Part shown: piece by piece, positions 63,301 to 64,000 of the stretch | Layout of the letters: each line of letters starts with the position of its first letter | Numbering within the stretch: the stretch's first letter is position 1 | Notes under the pieces: generated by a model | What the model was told of the DNA's origin: nothing | The model's input: the letters and a program-made list of their open reading frames with translations, nothing else | Databases searched by the model: none | Program-made: the position numbers and the translations under genes | DNA from: Sepiola atlantica | Lineage: Eukaryota; Mollusca; Cephalopoda; Sepiida; Sepiolidae | DNA length: 64,000 bases | NCBI GenBank assembly: GCA_963556195.1 | Contig: CAUVYP010001198.1 | Coordinates: 620,001-684,000 of the forward strand | Reading direction: 5' to 3'

Positions 63301-64000
63301 TTTTGTTTATAACTTCCACATTTATTCGAATTGTGAAACGAAACTTTGCAGACCGTCGCGGAAGTGCATTATCTACTGGAGTACAAAGTTTCAGAAGTGC
63401 AGCTCTTGTACTACCGGAGATGTGTCGATACAAACTGAATATGCAAAACATCTACAAAATTTAGTGCGTTTTAAAGTTGATATCGCTTTTGTTTATAACT
63501 TCCACATTTATTCGAATTGTGAAACGAAACTTTGTAGACAGTCGCGGAGACACATTTTCTACTGAAGTACCAAGGTTCAGAAGTGCAGCTCTTGTACTAC
63601 CGGAGATTTGTCGATACAAACTGAATACGTAAAACATCAACAAAATTTAGTGCGTTTTAAAGTTGATATCGCTTTTGTTTATAACTTCCACATTTATTCG
63701 AATTGTGCCACGAAACTTTGTAGACAGTAACGGAGACACATTTTCCACTGAAGTACCAAGTTTCAGAAGTGCAGCTCTTGTACTACCGGAGATATATCGA
63801 TACAAACTGAATACGCAAAACATCAACAAAATTTAGCGCGTTTTAAAGTTGATATCGCTTTTGTTTATAACTTGCACATTTATTCGAATTGTGAAACGAA
63901 ACTTTGTAGACAGTCGGGGAGACACATTTTCTACTGAAGTACCAAGTTTCAGAAGTGCAGCTCTTGTACTACCGGAGATATGTCGATACAAACTGAATAC
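60165..64000 (+). repeat. 34-mer segmental duplication, copy 2 (truncated by window end)
   Basis: Reproduces 53850-57685 including the private marks TTTAGTACTTGCAC near 61265, AAAATGTAGCGCG near 61417, GTGGCACG near 62961 and CTGAAGTATCAAGG near 62821. The last bases of the window match the bases ending at 57685. I noticed essentially no differences, so the duplication is recent or kept homogenised. The rest of this copy lies outside the window. Confidence 0.9.

Larger units (their letters stand above)
1..64000 (+). repeat. 186-bp satellite DNA array with higher-order repeats
   Basis: The same 186-bp unit repeats head to tail from the first base to the last, always in one orientation, with no interruption. 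Landmarks recur every 186 bp: GCGCGTTTTAAAG, CGCTTTTGTTTATAAC, ATTTATTCGAATTGTG, TCAGAAGTGCAGCTCTTGTA and GTCGATACAAACTGAATACG. The consensus is about 37% GC and rich in CpG. A unit of this size is near one nucleosome plus linker, as in many centromeric satellites (general knowledge); location at a centromere is inference only. Monomers fall into recurring types defined by linked variants: TTCCAC, TTGCAC, TTTCAG or TTTTAC near base 55 of the unit; GTGAAACG, GTGAAACC or GTGCCACG near base 75; and GTAGACAGTCG, GCAGACCGTCG, GCAGACCATCG or ACAGACCATCG near base 90. No stretch over 300 bp holds anything other than this satellite. Confidence 0.98.

Noticed and set aside
1..64000. CRISPR array
   Set aside because: Repeats are 186 bp with no unique spacers and no cas genes; the whole unit is conserved.
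1..64000. Transposon or retroelement insertions
   Set aside because: Reading through the window I found no break in monomer periodicity beyond indels of 1-3 bp and no terminal repeats or target-site duplications.
1..64000. Telomeric array
   Set aside because: No short telomere repeats are present. Some flies do have long satellite-like chromosome ends, so a subtelomeric position is not excluded, but nothing in the sequence shows it.
1..64000. Inverted monomers or an orientation switch inside the array
   Set aside because: All landmarks stay on the plus strand from start to end.

Overview
The whole 64 kb window is one uninterrupted tandem satellite DNA array. The repeat monomer is 186 bp (about 37% GC in the majority consensus I assembled by eye), always in the same orientation, roughly 344 copies end to end. 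I see no unique sequence, transposon, RNA gene, telomere-type microsatellite or believable protein gene. Both window edges fall inside monomers, so the array continues on each side.

This points to a eukaryotic heterochromatic locus: centromere, pericentromere or subtelomere. CpG is not depleted (about 10 CpG per consensus monomer against about 6 expected from its C and G content). That argues against a heavily CpG-methylated genome such as a vertebrate or most plants and fits many insects and other invertebrates. I do not recognise the satellite family and cannot name a species.

The array has nested higher-order repeat (HOR) organisation. Distinct monomer types recur in fixed order, and the blocks of order change along the window: a 12-monomer, 2231-bp HOR at 60-8480 (the third copy enlarged to 14 monomers, the fourth partial); a 2.54-kb segment repeated at offset 5021 (8480-11019 and 13501-16040); a 16-monomer, 2976-bp duplication (16005-21511); a 10-monomer, about 1860-bp duplication (about 20290-23860); a 14-monomer, about 2604-bp duplication (27620-32714); an 11-monomer, 2046-bp HOR (about 33600-38345); a 6-monomer, 1116-bp duplication that looks identical (about 41786-44145); a recurring 8-monomer, about 1488-bp order (about 43900-49100); a 15-monomer, 2790-bp duplication (48140-53090); a 10-monomer duplication (51470-54945); and a 34-monomer, 6315-bp duplication that runs off the right edge (53850-64000).

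Monomer length departs from 186 through a few inherited indels, mainly a 1-bp deletion at the monomer end and a 3-bp deletion in the last block. These explain exactly why several HOR lengths are 186n minus a few. Because 186 is 62 codons, any reading frame without a stop in the monomer stays open across monomers. This produces hundreds of repetitive open frames up to 246 codons on both strands, which I regard as non-coding. The points of most interest are the nested duplication history, a nearly invariant box in the monomer, a 7-9 bp inverted repeat, and a partial CENP-B-box-like motif restricted to one monomer class.
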